Assembly: GCF_015751765.1 (NCBI RefSeq)
Contig: NZ_JADOTX010000001.1
Span: 6,200,001-6,264,000, forward strand
Length of the DNA: 64,000 nucleotides
Direction of reading: 5' to 3'
Source of the DNA: Micromonospora ureilytica
GTDB lineage: Bacteria > Actinomycetota > Actinomycetes > Mycobacteriales > Micromonosporaceae
Part shown: in pieces, positions 1-9,677 of the stretch
Layout: each line of letters starts with the position of its first letter
Position numbering within the stretch: position 1 is the first letter of the stretch
Notes under the pieces: generated by a model
What the model was told of the DNA's origin: nothing
Seen by the model: the letters and a program-made list of their open reading frames with translations, nothing else
Databases searched by the model: none
Program-made: the position numbers and the translations under genes

Positions 1-1641
1 GAGGCGGCGATGGCCGCCCGCAACCGCACCCAGATCGACGCCGTCCTGAACGAGACCGGCCCGTTGCGGGTGCAGTCGCAGGAGCTGCTCAACGCGCTGC
101 TCGACCAGGAGACGGCGATCCGGGGGTACGCGGTCAGCGGCGACCCGGACGACCTGAACCCCTATCGGGAGGGGCTGGAGCAGGAGAAGAGCGTCGTCGC
201 CTCGATGCGGACGCTGCTCGACGACTATCCACAGATCAGCCAGGAGCTGCGGACCGTCGAGGAGCATGTCACGCGGTGGCGGCAGTCGGTTGCGCAGCCG
301 GTGATCATCACCACCGAGCAGAGCGGCACCAGCGCCGGCCAGGCGTTGGTCACCGAAGCGGCCCGGCAACAGTTCGACGAGGTGCGCTCGGCGGTGAACG
401 ACCTCCAGGAGGAGGTCCTGGCCGCCCGGGAGCAGACCGCCGACAACGTGCGTACCAGCAGCAACGTGCTGGTCGTCCTGCTGATCGTCGCCGCCCTGGT
501 GGTGGTCGTGGCCGGTGCCGTGCTGCTGCTCTCGCTGGACCGGATGGTGGTCCGGCCACTGACCGGCCTGGCCACCCAGGTCCGTGAGGTCGCCGAGGGC
601 GACTACCAGCACCGCATCGCCACCGTCGGCCCCCCGGAGTTCATCCGGCTCGGGGAGGACGTGGACGCGATGCGGCAGAAGATCGCCGCCGACCTGGCCG
701 AGGTCCGGGCCGCCCGCGAGCGGATCGAGTGGGTCAACAGTCAGCTCCAGAAGCAGGCCGAGGAGTTGACCCGGTCCAACCGTGACCTGGAGCAGTTCGC
801 GTACGTCGCCTCGCACGATCTGCAGGAGCCGCTGCGTAAGGTCGCCAGCTTCTGCCAGCTGCTCCAGCGCCGTTACGCCGGGCAGCTCGACGAGCGGGCC
901 GACCAGTACATCGCCTTCGCGGTGGACGGCGCGCAACGGATGCAGCGGCTGATCAACGATCTGCTCGCGTTCTCCCGGATCGGGCGGCTCACCACCGGCT
1001 TCGTCGAGGTCGACCTCAACAAGGTGATGGGCGACGTGGCCGGCCAGACCGAGGCCGCCCGGCAGTACGCGGACGCCGAGCTGACCTGGACCGAGCTGCC
1101 GGTGATCTCGGGTGAGGAACCGCTGCTCACCAACCTGCTGGCCAACCTGGTCAGCAACTCGATCAAGTTCCGCCGTCCGGACGTACCGTCGAAGGTGCAC
1201 GTCTCGGCCCGGTTGGTGGGCGCCGAGTGGGAGATCACCTGTCAGGACAACGGCATCGGGATCGAGCCGGAGTTCGCCGACAAGATCTTTGTGATCTTCC
1301 AACGGCTGCACTCGAAGGACGCGTACCCGGGCACCGGCATCGGGTTGGCGATCGTCAAGAAGATCGTCGAGTACCACGGCGGTCGCGTCTGGGTGGACAC
1401 CGACGTGCCGGAGGGCACGGCGATCCGGTTCACCCTGCCGGCGCTCCCCGGGGACGTCGCGGCGGCTGCCGCTGCCGATTCCGCGCAGGAGGCGAACGCC
1501 GTGACCGTGGGCGATCCGACGCCCTCGACGGAGGCTCCGGCAGCGCCGACGGAGCAGGCCGACGGGTCGGACCAGCCGGACCGGGCCGACGAGCCGCCGG
1601 AAAGCGGTAGAACGGGTGACATGAGGGAGACGGTGGGATGA
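1..1641 (+). CDS. Sensor histidine kinase, CHASE3-HAMP-HisKA-HATPase (5' end cut by window)
   Basis: Membrane histidine kinase that should autophosphorylate and pass phosphate to the response regulator encoded next. The frame is open to base 1, and the first ATG (base 10) lies inside the CHASE3 region, so the N-terminal membrane helix is outside the window. Counting from that ATG, a CHASE3-like helical sensor covers about residues 10-145, a transmembrane helix about 151-175 and a HAMP linker about 176-235. The dimerisation helix carries the phospho-acceptor His269 in SHDLQEP. The ATPase domain shows the N box (NLVSNSIKF), DNGIGI and GTGIGLAI. The DLQEP H-box places it with phytochrome-like kinases that use small stand-alone regulators. 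A Pro/Ala/Asp-rich tail of about 60 residues follows. Its stop overlaps the next start by 4 bases (ATGA), so the two are probably co-translated. The signal sensed is unknown. Confidence 0.93.
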   Translation, partial: EAAMAARNRTQIDAVLNETGPLRVQSQELLNALLDQETAIRGYAVSGDPDDLNPYREGLEQEKSVVASMRTLLDDYPQISQELRTVEEHVTRWRQSVAQPVIITTEQSGTSAGQALVTEAARQQFDEVRSAVNDLQEEVLAAREQTADNVRTSSNVLVVLLIVAALVVVVAGAVLLLSLDRMVVRPLTGLATQVREVAEGDYQHRIATVGPPEFIRLGEDVDAMRQKIAADLAEVRAARERIEWVNSQLQKQAEELTRSNRDLEQFAYVASHDLQEPLRKVASFCQLLQRRYAGQLDERADQYIAFAVDGAQRMQRLINDLLAFSRIGRLTTGFVEVDLNKVMGDVAGQTEAARQYADAELTWTELPVISGEEPLLTNLLANLVSNSIKFRRPDVPSKVHVSARLVGAEWEITCQDNGIGIEPEFADKIFVIFQRLHSKDAYPGTGIGLAIVKKIVEYHGGRVWVDTDVPEGTAIRFTLPALPGDVAAAAAADSAQEANAVTVGDPTPSTEAPAAPTEQADGSDQPDRADEPPESGRTGDMRETVG

Positions 1642-2090
1642 CCGCGCCGGCGGATGGCAAGAGCCCGATCGAGGTCCTGCTCGTGGAGGACGACCCGGGT
1701 GACGTGCTGATGACCCAGGAAGCTTTCGAGGAACACAAGCTGCGTAACCGGCTGACCGTCGTCTCCGACGGGGCCGAGGCGCTGGCCTACCTGCGACAGG
1801 AGGGCCAGTACGCCGACGCGGTGGCGCCCGACCTGATCCTGCTCGATCTCAACCTCCCCCGGCGCGACGGCCGGGAGGTGCTGGAAGAGATCAAGAAGGA
1901 CGAGAACCTGCGCCGGATCCCGGTGGTGGTGCTCACCACCTCACAGGCCGACGAGGACATCCTGCGCAGCTACCAGCTGCACGCCAACGCCTACGTGACG
2001 AAGCCGGTGGACTTCGAACGCTTCATCTCGGTGGTCCGTCAGATCGACGAGTTCTTCGTCAGCGTGGTCAAGCTGCCGCCGCGTGGCTGA
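1638..2090 (+). CDS. Single-domain response regulator (CheY/Rcp1-like)
   Basis: Receiver-only protein of 150 residues and the likely phosphate acceptor from the upstream kinase. Visible receiver residues are the acidic pair in VEDDP, phospho-acceptor Asp70 in LLDLN, Thr100 in VVLTTSQ and Lys122 in TKP. There is no DNA-binding output domain, as in Rcp1-type regulators paired with phytochrome-like kinases, so output is probably through protein-protein contact. It starts inside the kinase stop codon and its end overlaps the following phosphatase gene by 8 bases. This suggests a three-gene transcript. Confidence 0.93.
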   Translation: MTAPADGKSPIEVLLVEDDPGDVLMTQEAFEEHKLRNRLTVVSDGAEALAYLRQEGQYADAVAPDLILLDLNLPRRDGREVLEEIKKDENLRRIPVVVLTTSQADEDILRSYQLHANAYVTKPVDFERFISVVRQIDEFFVSVVKLPPRG

Positions 2091-2892
2091 CACCCTGCTG
2101 GACGACGTTGGCGACCTCCTGTGGGAGGCCGCCGACCAGGTCGTGCTGCCACTGTTCCGCAAGCTCGACGACGACGACGTGTCGGAGAAGGCGCCCGGTG
2201 AGGTGGTCACCGTCGCCGACCGCCGGGCCGAGGAGCTGCTCGCGGCGGGGCTGCGGCGACTGCGGCCGGGCTCGATGGTGGTCGGGGAGGAGGGTGTCGC
2301 CGACGATCCGGGGTTGCTGCGGCACCTGCGCGACGGCGGGGACGTCTGGCTTGTCGACCCGGTCGACGGCACCGCCAACTTCGCCGCCGGTCGCCGGCCG
2401 TTCGCCCTGATGGTGTCGCTGCTGAGCGACGGACGGCCGACCGCCGGCTGGATCCTCGACCCGCTCGCCGGCACCCTCGCCGTCGGCTCGGCGGACGAGG
2501 GCACCCTGCTCAACGGCCGGCCGGTGGACAGCGCCGGCTCGGTGCCGCCGCTCGGCGAGCTGCGCGGCGCGGCGATGACCCGGTTCCTGCCGCCGGAGAC
2601 CCGCGACCGGGTCCGCGCCGGCGGTCAGCGGCTCGGTGAGCTGCTGCCCGGCCAGCACTGCGCCGGCAGGGAGTACCTGGACATCCTCACCGGCGAGCAG
2701 CAGTTCGTCCTCTTCTGGCGCACCCTGCCGTGGGACCACGCCCCGGGCAGCCTGCTGGTCCGTGCCGCCGGGGGTGTCGCCCGCCGGTTCGACGGCGTCG
2801 ACTACCACCCCGCCGACGACGGCCACGGTCTGCTCGTCGCGGCCAACGAGAGGGTCTGGGGCGAGGTACACGAGGCTCTCCTCAGCACCTGA
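2083..2892 (+). CDS. Inositol monophosphatase family protein
   Basis: Metal-dependent sugar-phosphate phosphatase family, 269 residues, the usual length. The family signature is present: an acidic pair at 69-70 (VVGEEG), DPVDGT at 92-97 followed by NF, and the C-terminal WDHAPG motif with Asp218 in a glycine-rich context. These residues bind two or three Mg ions in the family. The substrate could be inositol-1-phosphate (mycothiol or phosphatidylinositol routes), histidinol phosphate or 3'-phosphoadenosine phosphate, and the sequence does not decide. The GTG start at 2083 overlaps the response regulator by 8 bases, so expression is probably coupled to the signalling pair. Confidence 0.9.
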   Translation: MADTLLDDVGDLLWEAADQVVLPLFRKLDDDDVSEKAPGEVVTVADRRAEELLAAGLRRLRPGSMVVGEEGVADDPGLLRHLRDGGDVWLVDPVDGTANFAAGRRPFALMVSLLSDGRPTAGWILDPLAGTLAVGSADEGTLLNGRPVDSAGSVPPLGELRGAAMTRFLPPETRDRVRAGGQRLGELLPGQHCAGREYLDILTGEQQFVLFWRTLPWDHAPGSLLVRAAGGVARRFDGVDYHPADDGHGLLVAANERVWGEVHEALLST

Positions 2893-2980
2893 TCCGCGCG
2901 CTGCGCGACCGCGTCGGGACGCTCCGTCGACATCGAGGCGGCCCGGGGGTCAGGGGGCTGGTCACCGGCCCACAGTCCGG

Positions 2981-2986
2981 TATCGT
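2981..2986 (+). promoter_or_regulatory. Candidate -10 hexamer upstream of the secreted coiled-coil gene
   Basis: TATCGT lies about 87 bases before the GTG at 3073, in the 180-base gap after the phosphatase gene. No clear -35 is visible, so this is only a candidate. Confidence 0.25.
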
Positions 2987-3072
2987 GACCGGCGGTCTCC
3001 GCCAGCAGGCCGCCGACCGGCGTCGCCGTGCAGTGTTCATCGGGGGCCGGCGGTCGACGGAAGGACGCTTTC

Positions 3073-4089
3073 GTGCCCAGGACCAGGCTCAGCCCGCGGC
3101 TCGGTCGCCGCGCTCTGTTCGCCGTGCTCGCCGCCGTCGCGTTGGTGCTCGGCGGTGCTGCCGTGCCCGCGTACGCGGAGCCTGGCGAGGGCGGCAGCAA
3201 GAAGCTGCAGGACGCGTTGGAGCTGACCGCCAAGGGGCACATCGAGGCCAAGGCCAAGCTGGACAACTCCAAGCGTCGCCAAACGGCGCTGACCGGCGAG
3301 CTGGTGGCGATGGAGGGTCGGCTGGTCGGGCTCACCAGCCAGGTGGGCGAGGTGGCCGCCCAGTCGTACCGGGTGGGTCGGCTGAGCGCGGTCTCGATGC
3401 TGCTCAACACCGCCACGCCGGAGGCGTTCCTGGAACGCGCGGGCGACCTCGACCTGATGGCCCAGCGCGACAGCAAGCGGCTGCGTGACCTCACCGCAGC
3501 CCGGCAGCAGGCGCAGCAGGCCAAGGTCGCCATCGACGCCGAGGTCCGCGAGCAGCAGAAGCAACTCGCCGTGATGGCGAAGAAGAAGAAGGAAGCCGAG
3601 GAGGCGCTCGCCGAGGTCAGCTCCGGCGGCAGCAACGGTTTCAGCGGCGGCAGCTCCACCTCGGCGAAGCCGGCGCCGCGTAACTCCGACGGGTCCTGGC
3701 CGTCGGAATCCTGCTCGGTGAAGGACCCGACCACCTCCGGATGCATCACCCCGCGCACCCTCAACGCGCTCAAGCAGACCCAGGCGGCCGGCTACAAGCG
3801 GCACGTCTCCTGCAAGCGCAGCGGCGGCGGCGGCGAGCACCCGAAGGGGCGGGCCTGCGACTTCTCGGCCGCCACCAACGGCTTCGAGGACAAGAACGCG
3901 ACGGGCGGCGACAAGTCGTACGGGGACAGCCTGGCCGCCTGGCACGTGCGCAACGCCGACCGGCTGGGCGTGCTCTACGTGATCTGGTACCGGCAGATCT
4001 GGCATCCCGGCACCGGGTGGCGCTCGTACAGTGGTAGCGGCAGCCCGGCGGCCTCCCACACGAACCATGTTCATCTCTCGATGTACTGA
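3073..4089 (+). CDS. Secreted coiled-coil protein with C-terminal M15-like (D-Ala-D-Ala peptidase fold) domain
   Basis: Probable cell-wall protein of 338 residues. The GTG at 3073 was chosen because GGAAGGA lies about 8 bases upstream and the product then begins with a basic stretch, a hydrophobic core and an AYA signal cleavage site. A longer frame back to 3028 is possible. Residues about 40-190 are charged coiled coil, followed by a Gly/Ser linker. The C-terminal 130 residues carry EHPKGRACDF and later NHVHLS, resembling the H-x(6)-D and HxH zinc ligands of the M15/VanY fold. This arrangement recalls actinobacterial wall hydrolases in which an N-terminal coiled coil controls a C-terminal peptidase. 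Activity is not proven, because the domain could be a non-catalytic relative. Confidence 0.82.
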   Translation: MPRTRLSPRLGRRALFAVLAAVALVLGGAAVPAYAEPGEGGSKKLQDALELTAKGHIEAKAKLDNSKRRQTALTGELVAMEGRLVGLTSQVGEVAAQSYRVGRLSAVSMLLNTATPEAFLERAGDLDLMAQRDSKRLRDLTAARQQAQQAKVAIDAEVREQQKQLAVMAKKKKEAEEALAEVSSGGSNGFSGGSSTSAKPAPRNSDGSWPSESCSVKDPTTSGCITPRTLNALKQTQAAGYKRHVSCKRSGGGGEHPKGRACDFSAATNGFEDKNATGGDKSYGDSLAAWHVRNADRLGVLYVIWYRQIWHPGTGWRSYSGSGSPAASHTNHVHLSMY

Positions 4090-4112
4090 CCCGAAGCACC
4101 AGCTTCGCTGCG

Positions 4113-4128
4113 TACCATCGCGACGATG
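4113..4128 (+). promoter_or_regulatory. Leaderless-type promoter: TACCAT, 7 bases, then ATG
   Basis: The -10 hexamer TACCAT (4113-4118) lies 7 bases before the ATG at 4126, placing the predicted transcription start at or next to the start codon. No ribosome binding site is present. Confidence 0.5.
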
Positions 4129-5688
4129 AGCTCCCCACCGTCCGACGTAGCGGCCCCGCCGGCTTCCCCGGCCCTGCCCGTGCCGGTCACCGGCCGGGCG
4201 CTGCCCAATGGCCTGGCCGCCTTCCTGGTCTTCTTCTCCAGCGGTGCCGTGCTGGTGCTGGAGACCGTCGCGCTGCGCCTGGTCGGCCCGTACGTCGGGG
4301 TGACCCTTCAGGTGACCAGCTCGGTGATCGGCATCGCGCTGGCCGCTATCGCGTACGGGGCGTGGTCCGGCGGTTGGCTGGCCGACCGGCGCAACCCGCG
4401 GGGCCTGCTGGCGCCGGCGTTGGTGCTGGCCGGCATCGCCACCGCCATCACCCTGCCCGTCGTCAGGTACGCCGGCGAGGTGCTGCGGGGTGGTGCCGCC
4501 AGCGGCATCCTGCTGCTGGTCGCGCTGGCGGTGTTCGTGCCAGCCGCACTGTTGGCCGCGGTCACCCCGTTGGTCGTGAAACTCCAGCTCGCCGACCTGC
4601 GCCGCACCGGCCAGGTCGTCGGTCGACTCTCCGGGATCGGCACCCTCGGCGGCATCACCGCGACCCTGCTGACCGGGTTCGTGCTGGTCGCCGCCCTACG
4701 CAGCACCGTCATCCTGCTGGCCCTGGCGCTCGCGCTCGGGCTGGTCGGCATCGGCCTCGGCTGGTACCTGCGCCGGCAGGAGCCCACCGAGCTGCCCGGT
4801 CCAGCCCGGGTTCGGGCCGCGCTGGCCGTGCTCGGCCTGGCCGGGGCGGGGCTGACCACCGTGGCACCCAACCCGTGCGACATCGAGACGGCGTACCACT
4901 GCGCCCGGGTCACCTCGGATCCCTCCCGGCCCAGCGGGCGGACGCTGCTGCTCAACTCCGCCCAGCACTCGTACGTGGACCTCACCGACCCGAAACACCT
5001 GGAGTACGCGTACACGAAGTGGATCGGCGCGGTCGCCGACGTCGCCGCGCCGGCCGGTCAGCGCCTGGACGCGCTGCACCTGGGCGGCGGCGGGTTCACC
5101 GTGCCGCGTTACCTGACCGCCACCCGACCGGGCACCGACAACCTGGTGTTCGAGATCGACGGCGGGCTGGTCGAGTTGGGCGAGCAGGAGCTGGGCGTAC
5201 GGCCGGGGCCGGAGCTGCGGGCTGTGGTGGGTGACGCTCGGATGCTTGTCGCCGGCGAGCCGACCGACAGCCGCGACCTGGTGGTCGGTGATGCGTTCGG
5301 GCACCTGGTGGTGCCCTGGCACCTGGCCACCCGGGAGATGGCCGCCGACGTCCGGCGGGTGACCCGCCCCGGCGGCGTGTACGTGCAGAACGTCATCGAC
5401 TACCCGCCGCTGCGGTTCATCCGCGCCGAGCTGGCCACTGTGGCCGCCGAGTTCGGGCACGTCGCGTTGATCGCGCCGCCGGAGGCGCTCGCCGAGGAGC
5501 AGGGCGCCAACTTCCTCATCGTCGGCTCCGACGCTCCGCTGCCACTGGAGGCCGTCCGCGCCCGGCTGGCCGAGGTGGACCCGAGGGTCAGCCTGCTCTC
5601 CGGCGCGGCGCTGACGGACTTCGTGGGCGGGGCGATGGTGTTGACCGACGACTACGCCCCGGTGGACCAACTGCTGGCCACCGCCTAG
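4126..5688 (+). CDS. Fused membrane / spermidine synthase-like protein
   Basis: 520-residue protein with several hydrophobic helices in the first 230 residues and a soluble Rossmann half after about residue 240. The soluble part resembles polyamine aminopropyltransferases, with a glycine-rich nucleotide motif (HLGGGGF), an acidic residue ending the next strand (FEID) and a VVGDA segment. This is the fused carrier/spermidine-synthase architecture common in actinobacteria. The family is known by homology, but polyamine synthesis is not demonstrated here and the substrate is unknown. It is probably transcribed leaderless from the TACCAT immediately upstream. Confidence 0.85.
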   Translation: MSSPPSDVAAPPASPALPVPVTGRALPNGLAAFLVFFSSGAVLVLETVALRLVGPYVGVTLQVTSSVIGIALAAIAYGAWSGGWLADRRNPRGLLAPALVLAGIATAITLPVVRYAGEVLRGGAASGILLLVALAVFVPAALLAAVTPLVVKLQLADLRRTGQVVGRLSGIGTLGGITATLLTGFVLVAALRSTVILLALALALGLVGIGLGWYLRRQEPTELPGPARVRAALAVLGLAGAGLTTVAPNPCDIETAYHCARVTSDPSRPSGRTLLLNSAQHSYVDLTDPKHLEYAYTKWIGAVADVAAPAGQRLDALHLGGGGFTVPRYLTATRPGTDNLVFEIDGGLVELGEQELGVRPGPELRAVVGDARMLVAGEPTDSRDLVVGDAFGHLVVPWHLATREMAADVRRVTRPGGVYVQNVIDYPPLRFIRAELATVAAEFGHVALIAPPEALAEEQGANFLIVGSDAPLPLEAVRARLAEVDPRVSLLSGAALTDFVGGAMVLTDDYAPVDQLLATA

Positions 5689-5770
5689 GCACGCCCTGAA
5701 CGGGTGACAATCCTGACCGATTCCGATACTCCAGGTGTAGGCGGGCTGTTCCTGGGCAACAACGCTCACC

Positions 5771-7423
5771 ATGGGTGGTGGGGACCGAAACGGCGCGCAG
5801 TTGCTCGATGAGCGGTACCGGCTGATCGAGCAACTCGGCGCGGGCGGGATGTCGGTGGTCTGGCGTGGCTACGACGAGGTGCTCGGCCGCCAGGTCGCGG
5901 TGAAGGTGCTGGCCTCCCGCCTGGCCAGCGACCGGGCCTTCCGCCACCGCATCCGGATCGAGGCGCAGGCCGCCGCGCGGCTCTGCCACCCCAACATCAC
6001 GAACGTGTACGACTACGGCGAGTCCGAGCAGGTCGGTCTGACCGTGCCGTACGTGGTGATGGAGCTGGTCGACGGTGCTTCGCTGGCCAGCCGGTTGGGC
6101 CGGGAGAGCCGACTGCCGTGGCGGGAGGCGGTGACCATCGGCGCCGAGGTCAGCTCGGCGCTGGCCACCGCGCACGCCCGTGGGGTTGTGCACCGCGACG
6201 TCACCCCGGGCAACGTCATGCTCACCTCGACCGGCGTCAAGGTGGTCGACTTCGGTATCTCCGCGCTCGTCGGGGAGAGCGAGAAGGGGCCGGACGGCGC
6301 GCTGTTGGGCACTCCCGCCTACCTCGCCCCGGAGCGGCTGGACAACGGCCAGGTCTCCCCGGCCACCGACGTGTACGCGGTGGGGCTGCTGCTCTACCGG
6401 ATGCTCACCGGCCGACTGCCGTGGCTGGCCAGCACGACCACCCAGATGCTGCGCGCCCACATGTACAACGACCCGGAGCCGATGCCCACCGTCCCGGGTC
6501 TGCCCGACGGGGTGGCCGAGCTGGTCGGACGCTGCCTGGCCAAGCGGCCCGCGGACCGGCCGGCCACCGCCGAGCTGACCCGGACGCTCGCCGAGGCGGC
6601 CGGCATGCTCGCGGCGGTGCCGGTCTCCCCGGCCGCCGGACCCCTGGACGCGGCCATGCTCGGCAGTGCGCGCACCACGATCCTGCCCTGGTCGGCGGCG
6701 ACCGACGCGTTGCCGTTGTCGCGGACCCGCAGCCGGGATCGTCGGACGAGGCAGCGGGTGACCCGGCGTCGGCGGGTGGAGGCCGGCGTGGCCGCCGTCG
6801 GGCTGATCGCGGTCACCGGGGCGATGTGGGGGTTCACCTCACGCAGCCCGGCCAGCGGCGGGGACCGGCCGACGACCGAGGCTCGGATGGGCCTGCCGGC
6901 GGCGGCGCCCTGCGAGGTGGCGTACGCGCTGCGCACCGACTCCGGCACCGAGTTCGCCGCCGAGCTGACCCTGACCAACACCGGTGGCCGTGAGCTGCGG
7001 GACTGGACGATGAGCTTCACCTTCCCCGGCCAGCAGAAGGTGACGAAGTCGGAGCCTGCGCCGGTGCACCAGCAGGGGAGCACGGTGCTGATCCGGCCGG
7101 CGGCCCAGCGCACCACGCTGGCCCCCGGTGGGGCCGAGAAGGTGACCCTCACGGGTAAGTACACCGGGGCGAACCCGTTGCCTGTCGAGTTCCGGCTCGG
7201 CGAGGCGACCTGCGGGGTTCGGGTGTCCGGGGTCGCCGGCAGTGCGCCGTCCACGGCCCCGCCGGGCAAGGCCGCCACGACGAAGGCACCGCCCAAGGCC
7301 GCGAAGGTGCCGAGCGGCTCCGGTTCGGGTGGCGGCGCGGCGAAGGCCAAGCCGCCGAAGCCTCCCAAGGCTCCCGCGCAGCCGAAGGCCGCGGGTGGTG
7401 GTCCGGGAAAAGCGGGAAGGTGA
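5771..7423 (+). CDS. Transmembrane Ser/Thr protein kinase with extracellular CBM2-like domain
   Basis: PknB-type kinase of 550 residues. Kinase elements are the glycine loop GAGGMS (23-28), ATP lysine Lys45, HRD at 141-143, Asn148, DFG at 160-162 and GTPAYLAPE in the activation/P+1 region. The catalytic loop reads HRDVTPGN, so the lysine usual in Ser/Thr kinases (HRDxKxxN) is Thr145. A basic linker leads to one membrane helix (about 337-355). Outside lies a domain of about 105 residues bounded by Cys381 and Cys481, with aromatic and beta-strand spacing like cellulose-binding module family 2, then a Lys/Pro/Ala-rich tail. The layout suggests sensing of a polysaccharide or wall glycan. Ligand and targets are unknown, and reduced or altered catalysis is possible. 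Confidence 0.9.
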   Translation: MGGGDRNGAQLLDERYRLIEQLGAGGMSVVWRGYDEVLGRQVAVKVLASRLASDRAFRHRIRIEAQAAARLCHPNITNVYDYGESEQVGLTVPYVVMELVDGASLASRLGRESRLPWREAVTIGAEVSSALATAHARGVVHRDVTPGNVMLTSTGVKVVDFGISALVGESEKGPDGALLGTPAYLAPERLDNGQVSPATDVYAVGLLLYRMLTGRLPWLASTTTQMLRAHMYNDPEPMPTVPGLPDGVAELVGRCLAKRPADRPATAELTRTLAEAAGMLAAVPVSPAAGPLDAAMLGSARTTILPWSAATDALPLSRTRSRDRRTRQRVTRRRRVEAGVAAVGLIAVTGAMWGFTSRSPASGGDRPTTEARMGLPAAAPCEVAYALRTDSGTEFAAELTLTNTGGRELRDWTMSFTFPGQQKVTKSEPAPVHQQGSTVLIRPAAQRTTLAPGGAEKVTLTGKYTGANPLPVEFRLGEATCGVRVSGVAGSAPSTAPPGKAATTKAPPKAAKVPSGSGSGGGAAKAKPPKPPKAPAQPKAAGGGPGKAGR

Positions 7424-7461
7424 CCAAGGGACCGGGTGGTCACCGTAAGAAGTAAGAGGCT

Positions 7462-7479
7462 GTCTCGTTGCAATGAGAC
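7462..7479. other. 18-base near-palindrome between convergent genes
   Basis: A GTCTC...GAGAC palindrome with the centre nearly self-complementary, allowing two G-T pairs. It lies between the convergent kinase and TrkA-like genes and may help end transcription. It has no T-tract. Confidence 0.3.
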
Positions 7480-7517
7480 GCGCTGAACGTTCCGCTGCTC
7501 GGCTGGCGGGTCGTGGA

Positions 7518-8186
7518 TCAGCGCATCCCCGCGAACCGCTGCACCTGGTCGATCCCACCCTCGACGATGAGCACCCCGCCCTGGGGGAGCGCCGTGTCGT
7601 CGGAGGTGTACCGGAAGCGTTCGCCCGGCAGCTTGGCGCCGACCACGCGTACCCCGTAACGCTCCTCCGGTCTCAGGTCGAGCAGCGTGCGCCCGACCAG
7701 GGACTCCGGCACCCGGACGGTGGCGATGGCGAAGTCATCGTCGAACTCGATGAAGTCGAGCAACCGGCTCACGATCAGGTGCGCGACCCGGTCCCCGGTC
7801 TCCGCCTCCGGGAAGATCACGTGGTGCGCGCCCACCGACGCCAGGATCTTGGCGTGCTTCTGCGAGGTGGCCCGAGCCCAGATCTGGGGCACACCCAGCT
7901 CGACCAGCGCCAACACGGTCAGCACACTCGCCTCCACCGAGGCCCCGATGGCCACCACCGCCCGTCCGAAACTGGTGATGCCCAGCTGCCGCAGCGCCCC
8001 CTCCTCGGTCGCGTCCGCCTGAACCACCCGGTCCAGCACGGCCGACCAGCGCTGCACCTTCGTCGGGCTGCGCTCGATGGCCAACACCTCGCGGTTCATC
8101 CGGGTCAGCGACCCGGCCAGGTGACAACCGAACCGACCCAACCCGATCACCACGATGCCGCCGCTGTCCGCCCGTCTAGCCGACAC
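7518..8186 (-). CDS. TrkA/KtrA-like potassium channel regulatory subunit (RCK)
   Basis: Cytoplasmic gating subunit of a Trk/Ktr K+ uptake system, 222 residues. The N-terminal Rossmann (RCK-N) part has VIGLGRFG for dinucleotide binding, with the acidic residue of AIERSP at the end of the second strand. A C-terminal TrkA-C-like region follows from about residue 135. A single RCK-N plus TrkA-C is the KtrA arrangement rather than the duplicated enterobacterial TrkA. It starts with GTG 17 bases after the stop of the membrane-subunit gene on the same strand, so the two form an operon. Confidence 0.92.
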   Translation of the reverse strand: MSARRADSGGIVVIGLGRFGCHLAGSLTRMNREVLAIERSPTKVQRWSAVLDRVVQADATEEGALRQLGITSFGRAVVAIGASVEASVLTVLALVELGVPQIWARATSQKHAKILASVGAHHVIFPEAETGDRVAHLIVSRLLDFIEFDDDFAIATVRVPESLVGRTLLDLRPEERYGVRVVGAKLPGERFRYTSDDTALPQGGVLIVEGGIDQVQRFAGMR

Positions 8187-8203
8187 CTCGGCCCTCCCTG
8201 CTA

Positions 8204-9613
8204 CTAGCCGACAATGGGTTGCTCCTGGGGGTAGCGGTAGAGCCGGCGCCGGGTGTTCAGGGCGATCGCCGACCCCAGGGTGAGCGTCCCGACCCGGCCG
8301 ATGAACATGAGCACGGTCAGCGCGAGTTGGCCGCCGGCCGGCAGTTCGGCGGCCAGACCAATGGTCAGACCGGTGGTGCTGAACGCCGAGGTGATCTCGA
8401 ACAGGGCCGCGACGAAGCGGACGCCCTCGGTGAGCAGCAGCAACAGCATGGTTCCGGCCGCCACCAACGCGACGCTGAGCAGCGCGACGGTGACCGCCTG
8501 CCGCTGGCTGGCGGTGGCCACCCGCCGGTGCCCGATCGTCACGTCGGGCTCACCCCGCAACTCGGCCCAGATGGTGAACGCCAGCAGGAAGAACGTGGAG
8601 ACCTTGATGCCACCCGCCGTGCTGGCGCTGCCGCCGCCGATGAACATCAGCACGATCAGCAGGGGATAGCTCTCCTCCTGGAGGTCGGCGATGTTCAGGA
8701 CGCTGAAGCCACCGGTGCGGCTCAGCGCGATCTGAGTGAACGACGCGAGGAGCTTTCCCGGTACGTCGTACTGGCCGATCGTGCCCGCGTTTGTCCACTC
8801 GGCGGCGAGCAGCCCGGCGAAGCCGACCAGCAGCAGCGCCGCGCTGCCCCAGATGGTCAACTTCGTCGCCACCGCCCAGTGCGCCGGCTGGCGCCACTCG
8901 CGGACCGCCTCGAACAACGCGGGAAACCCGAGACCGCCGATGATCGCGCCGATCGCCAGGGGCAGCGACACCCACGGGTCACGGCTGAAGGCGAGCAGAC
9001 CGTCGGTGTAGAGCGCGAAGCCACCGTTGTTGAAGCCCTGCACGGCGTGGAAGGCACCCGACCAGAGGGCCCGCCCGAACGGATAGTCGTAGGCCAGCCA
9101 GAGCCGCCCGGCGATCAGCGCGGTCATCACCGCCTCGCAGGCGAAGACGGTCAGCGCGATCCGGCGGAGCAACCGGCCCACCTCGCCGATGCCGAACTCC
9201 GCCGTCTCGGCCTGCACCAGCAACCGGTTGCGGAGCCCGAGCTGACTGGAGACCACCAGGATGACCAACGCCGCGACGGTGAGGATGCCGAGGCCGCCGA
9301 GCTGGGTGAGCAGGGTGATCACCAGCAGTCCCCAGCCGGACCAGTAGTTCGGCGTGTCGGTGATCGCCATGCCGGTGACCGACACGGCCGAGGTGGCGGT
9401 GAAGAGGGCGGTGACCACGGGTGGCCGTTCGTGTTCGGCGGTCGCCCAGCGCGCCATGAGCAACCCGGTACCGAGCAGGATCGGCACCAGGAACGCGAAC
9501 GGCACCAGCCGCACGGGATTGCGGAAAAACCGGCGCACCAGACAATCTTCCTGTCCGCCCGCGACCCTGGAGTGGGAACGGGCATTCCGGAGGTTCATCT
9601 GCCGGCCAGCCAT
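8204..9613 (-). CDS. TrkH/KtrB family potassium uptake membrane subunit
   Basis: Ion-translocating subunit of 469 residues with four repeated membrane-pore-membrane units. Their pore-loop glycines are seen in VSVTGMA, FNNGGFA, LSRTGGFS and FSTTGLT. It precedes the RCK subunit gene and should form the pore it gates. The ATG at 9613 has AGGAG 7 bases upstream. A second possible start is the GTG at 9538, preceded by AGGAAG, which would remove 25 mostly polar residues. The first is taken because its signal is stronger. It diverges from the glycerophosphodiesterase gene at 9678 across about 65 bases. Confidence 0.92.
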   Translation of the reverse strand: MAGRQMNLRNARSHSRVAGGQEDCLVRRFFRNPVRLVPFAFLVPILLGTGLLMARWATAEHERPPVVTALFTATSAVSVTGMAITDTPNYWSGWGLLVITLLTQLGGLGILTVAALVILVVSSQLGLRNRLLVQAETAEFGIGEVGRLLRRIALTVFACEAVMTALIAGRLWLAYDYPFGRALWSGAFHAVQGFNNGGFALYTDGLLAFSRDPWVSLPLAIGAIIGGLGFPALFEAVREWRQPAHWAVATKLTIWGSAALLLVGFAGLLAAEWTNAGTIGQYDVPGKLLASFTQIALSRTGGFSVLNIADLQEESYPLLIVLMFIGGGSASTAGGIKVSTFFLLAFTIWAELRGEPDVTIGHRRVATASQRQAVTVALLSVALVAAGTMLLLLLTEGVRFVAALFEITSAFSTTGLTIGLAAELPAGGQLALTVLMFIGRVGTLTLGSAIALNTRRRLYRYPQEQPIVG

Positions 9614-9677
9614 CGACCAACTCCTGGCAAATCGCGGACGGTCTGCTTATCCGGACCATCGATGACAGGAGACGGCG

